A stretch of DNA of 6,722 nucleotides from an uncultured Clostridia bacterium (GTDB lineage: Bacteria > Bacillota > Clostridia > TANB77 > CAG-508): positions 1 through 6,722 of the forward strand of contig CAOPQH010000079.1 in assembly GCA_948505485.1 (NCBI GenBank). Reading direction: 5' to 3'. The notes under the pieces were generated by a model that ran no database searches, was not told where the DNA came from, and saw nothing but the letters and a program-made list of their open reading frames with translations. Position 1 is the first letter of the stretch; each line of letters starts with the position of its first letter. The translations under genes were made by a program, and so were the position numbers. Positions 4,254 to 6,722 of this stretch are shown piece by piece.

Positions 4254-5114
4254 TTATAAATTATTTTCTATAATTTCTCCTAATTCTTCATACCTATTTG
4301 TATATGAGTGATCTGCACCTTTTATTATCTCAATATTACAATTTGCGATATTATTATTTAAATATTTTTTTACTATTTCAATATCTTTGGTTAATACACA
4401 CTCATCAATATCTCCAAATATAATTAATACAGGAATATTGATATTATTTAGAAGTTCACTTTTCCCATTTTCTCCATCACTATATCTTATAAAATCATTT
4501 TCTCCGTTTGGTAGAAAATCATTATAATATGTTCCTGCTGAAATTACTCCATTTGCATTTACTGAAAAGTTAATTAATTCACTTTCATTTCCTTCATTAA
4601 CTAACTTTGTTGACTCTTGTTTTGCAGTTTCATATTCTTCTTTACTTAAAAATTTAACACATTCTTGTGGAATATCACATGGTGCTAATAATATAATCTT
4701 CTTTATACTTGTATCTCGCTTTTTGTCATAATAATATAATACTTTATTGCATCCATAACTATGTCCTTCAAGAATAATCTCTGTGTATTTTTTATTCTTT
4801 GCATATGTAATTGCTCCTTCAATATCTAATAGGCAATCTTTAAATTTCTCATAACATCCTCCTATTACTTCAAAATCATTACCTTTTATTAGTTCTGAAA
4901 TAAAGTTAGTTCCTCTATTATTAAAAGTTAAAAAACTATATCCTTTATTTGTATATGTTTTAGCTAATGTATCAAGAAATTTATTCTCATAAAAATTTCC
5001 ACATAACCCATGCACATGGATTACTATTCTATTGCTCTTTTCTTCTGGCTCATATAACATTCCAACCATTTCTATATTATCAACAGATCTCATTCTAACT
5101 AATTCTTGTTTCAT
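4254..5114 (-). CDS. Alpha/beta hydrolase, esterase-like (DUF1749-type)
   Basis: The protein has 286 residues and no signal peptide, so it is cytoplasmic. HVHGLCGNF (33-41) gives the oxyanion-hole HG motif, and FLTFNNRG (61-68) is the usual strand and loop after it. GHSYG (117-121) is the nucleophile elbow with S119. FGDIDE (233-238) carries the likely catalytic acid, D235 or D237, and GADHSY (266-271) carries H269. The full Ser-Asp-His triad is therefore present. The HVHGxxGNFYENKF pattern recalls the DUF1749 group of esterase-like hydrolases; the substrate is unknown. AAGGAGG at 5124-5130 with a 9-nt spacer supports the start. It is the last gene of the operon, 39 nt after the methyltransferase. 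The family is secure, the subfamily less so. Confidence 0.87.
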   Translation of the reverse strand: MKQELVRMRSVDNIEMVGMLYEPEEKSNRIVIHVHGLCGNFYENKFLDTLAKTYTNKGYSFLTFNNRGTNFISELIKGNDFEVIGGCYEKFKDCLLDIEGAITYAKNKKYTEIILEGHSYGCNKVLYYYDKKRDTSIKKIILLAPCDIPQECVKFLSKEEYETAKQESTKLVNEGNESELINFSVNANGVISAGTYYNDFLPNGENDFIRYSDGENGKSELLNNINIPVLIIFGDIDECVLTKDIEIVKKYLNNNIANCNIEIIKGADHSYTNRYEELGEIIENNL

Positions 5115-5153
5115 TAATACCTACCTCCTTTAAATTATATTATATATATATGT

Positions 5154-5978
5154 CTATATTTTTATAACAGCAACTATCGCACTATCCAAAACTTCATTTG
5201 CTGAGTTTCTATCAATTTCAAGAATATCAAATGAAGACAATTCATCTTTTACTTCAATAAATTTATGTATTTCTACGCTATTAAAACCAATATCTTTCAT
5301 AAATTTATTTATATGCTCAATATTCTCAAATCTATCAGTTAGATTATTTCTTGATGTTACTAAATTTAGATTATTATTAAAATCTGGCATAAAATTATTT
5401 TGCTTTTGAATAAATTTTTTCGGAGTAACATCACAAGTAATCCATACTCCATTCTGTTTCTTTAATACATTATAAATATTTTTTGCCACAATTTCTTTTT
5501 CTTCAAATGTTAAGTATCTAAGTAAGCCTTCATTTATTATTGCTACTTCTTTATCCTTATCAAGAAATTTACCACATTTTTCGAAATCTGCATAGTTTAA
5601 TGCATTACCACTTGTTATATGTAAATTATCAGGAGTACTATCAATATCCTTTAGTAATTTAACTTTATTCTTAGCTACTTCCTCTAAATCCATTTCAATA
5701 TACTCATATCCTTTTTCGGCATATATTATACCTCTTGAAGAATATCCAGCTGCAATTTCAATTACCTGTTCTATATTTAAAGCATCAAGTATCTTGTTAG
5801 TTAGTTTATACCTTGCTTCTATTTCTGGTGCTAATAATTTGTTTAATTTCACATCATTATTTTTATAATTTGCCTTCAACCATTCATATATTTGCTTTTC
5901 ATAAGGTATGTCTGTAAATTGCCTAGGATATGCCGTTACAATTGCAGTTGGGCTAATACTTTCAAAATTATCTAACAT
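5154..5978 (-). CDS. SAM-dependent methyltransferase, leucine carboxyl methyltransferase (LCM/TcmP) family
   Basis: A 274-residue cytoplasmic class I methyltransferase. SPTAIVTAYPRQFTDIPY (9-26) is the N-terminal signature of the LCM family, followed by EARYKLTNKIL (54-64). Motif I is VIEIAAGYSSRG (72-83), the SAM-binding loop. The acidic residue after strand 2 is in YIEMDLE (93-99). GNALNY (124-129) and IINEGLLRYLTFEEK (147-161) are the later family blocks. Members methylate carboxyl or hydroxyl groups of proteins or polyketide-like small molecules; the substrate here is unknown. AAGGA (5986-5990) lies inside the end of the SDR gene, whose stop is 2 nt upstream of this start, so translation is coupled. 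An AT-alternating gap separates it from the hydrolase. Confidence 0.85.
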   Translation of the reverse strand: MLDNFESISPTAIVTAYPRQFTDIPYEKQIYEWLKANYKNNDVKLNKLLAPEIEARYKLTNKILDALNIEQVIEIAAGYSSRGIIYAEKGYEYIEMDLEEVAKNKVKLLKDIDSTPDNLHITSGNALNYADFEKCGKFLDKDKEVAIINEGLLRYLTFEEKEIVAKNIYNVLKKQNGVWITCDVTPKKFIQKQNNFMPDFNNNLNLVTSRNNLTDRFENIEHINKFMKDIGFNSVEIHKFIEVKDELSSFDILEIDRNSANEVLDSAIVAVIKI

Positions 5979-5980
5979 AG

Positions 5981-6671
5981 TTAATTCCTTTCAATTATAA
6001 TATCTGCAATAGTTAAATTAGTATCATTTATAACATTATCTATAATTGTTTTAGCAACATCATAAGGTTTCATAAATGTAGATTGTTTTTCTTCTGATAC
6101 ATAATCTCTACTATTTTTATAAAACTGTGTATTTATTCCACCTGGATATACTCCTATTATTTTTACACTTGTACCTTTATATGCAACTTTCAAACTTTCT
6201 GTATATCCTCTTTCTCCCCATTTAGTAGCACAATATACCGCTTCTTGTTTGTTTCCTCTTAATGCTGCTGATGACATTATATTTACTACTTTTAAGTCTT
6301 TTTCTTCTTTAATCTTTAAAGTTTCTGTTGAAAACAAAATCATACCTTGCAAACCCTTAAAGCATTTATCTATATCTTCTTTTTCATATTTTGTAGGTAG
6401 CTTAAATGATGGCTCTCCTGCATTATTAATTAGTATTTTTATATTTCCTAAATTTGATATTTCATTAATAACATTTTTAACAAATTCACTATCTGAAATA
6501 TCTCCTATAAATCCTTTGTAATTATCTTTATATGTATTATCTAATGTTTTCATTTTTTCAAAGTCTCTATCTATGTTGCATACAAAATAATTCTTTTCGA
6601 TAAATTGTTTTACAAGTTCTAATCCTAATCCGACTTGCTCCACCTGTTATAATTGCTATTTCTGTGCTCAT
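5981..6671 (-). pseudogene. Short-chain dehydrogenase/reductase (SDR), frameshifted near its start
   Basis: The natural start is ATG 6671 with GGAGG at 6679-6683 (7-nt spacer); it reads MSTEIAIITGGAS and then leaves frame. Dropping one base near 6632 restores TGGASGLG, the perfect TGxxxGxG cofactor motif, and a 229-residue SDR ending at TAA 5981. In the repaired protein NNAG is at 82-85, the catalytic serine at S133/S134 (IMSSAALRG), and Y146-K150 in YCATK. PGG at the usual post-catalytic site follows, then KPYDVAKTI. This is a classical NAD(P)-dependent oxidoreductase. The remaining open frame could only begin at GTG 6643, without a ribosome binding site and without half of the glycine motif. 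No slippery sequence is seen, so this is a mutation or a sequencing/assembly error. All residues downstream look intact, which suggests a recent event or an error. Confidence 0.85.
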
Positions 6672-6721
6672 TTTGTTTCCTCCTCTTTAACTTTTTTATC
6701 TACTCTTTTTCCGAACTTTAC
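6668..6721 (-). CDS. C-terminal end of an upstream operon gene (partial, unknown)
   Basis: One minus-strand frame reads VKFGKRVDKKVKEEETK and stops at TGA 6668-6670, overlapping the SDR ATG as ATGA, a common coupling arrangement. Its codons (AAA, GAG, GAA, GTA) suit the genome. A second frame ends earlier (KVRKKSR, stop 6696-6698) but uses the rare CGG, so it is less likely. Seventeen residues are too few to name a family. Confidence 0.45.
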   Translation of the reverse strand, partial: VKFGKRVDKKVKEEETK

Positions 6722-6722
6722 A

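Noticed and set aside
6249..6521. Plus-strand open frame of 90 codons
   Set aside because: It is antisense to the SDR core, which carries NNAG and YxxxK motifs.
5981..6643. SDR as an intact 220-residue gene starting at GTG 6643
   Set aside because: No ribosome binding site precedes the GTG and the product would lack the first half of the cofactor motif; the ATG at 6671 with GGAGG is the natural start.

Overview
The window is very AT-rich. Codon use, strong GGAGG-type ribosome binding sites, and a gene with the clostridial BofC C-terminal domain point to a low-GC Firmicute, probably a spore-forming gut Clostridia relative. This is inferred from the sequence alone; no search was run. No rRNA, tRNA or CRISPR array was seen.

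Layout. (1) 1-494, minus: 5' part of a membrane-anchored BofC-domain protein that runs off the left edge. (2) 694-862, minus: remnant of a large serine recombinase, cut off at the edge of an insertion sequence. (3) 863-2995: a complete IS21-family element with 53-bp terminal inverted repeats, istA and istB. Its left end carries a terminator-like hairpin and a second hairpin over the ribosome binding site, which looks like protection against outside transcription. An in-frame stop lies between the upstream start signal and the usable istA start. (4) 2981-3064, minus: first 23 codons of a HAD-type hydrolase, truncated by the IS right end. The rest of that gene is not on the other side of the IS, and no target duplication is visible, so the IS sits at a rearrangement junction. 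(5) 3084-3787, minus: a type III toxin-antitoxin locus. It has a promoter, two tandem 48-nt antitoxin RNA repeats, a terminator, then a CptN/ToxN-like endoribonuclease that starts with TTG. (6) 3788-4253: no convincing gene, but dense in inverted repeats. A candidate structured RNA of about 240 nt lies on the minus strand, with its own extended -10 promoter. (7) 4254-6722, minus: a tight operon reading, in transcription order, end of an unknown gene, short-chain dehydrogenase/reductase, LCM-type SAM methyltransferase, alpha/beta hydrolase.

Most notable system. In the type III antitoxin, both repeats can form the same H-type pseudoknot. Stem 1 (TTCGC/GCGAA) is identical in both. Stem 2 is AACTGGT/ACCAGTT in one and AATCAAC/GTTGATT in the other, so five base pairs change on both sides and stay paired. 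This is direct evidence inside one locus that the RNA fold is selected. In the known family the toxin cuts its own precursor RNA into repeat units that inhibit it, and such loci act as plasmid-maintenance or anti-phage systems.

The right-hand operon looks like small-molecule metabolism (reduction, O-methylation, ester hydrolysis), but its SDR carries a one-base frameshift inside the NAD(P)-binding glycine motif, so it may be inactive or the base may be an assembly error.
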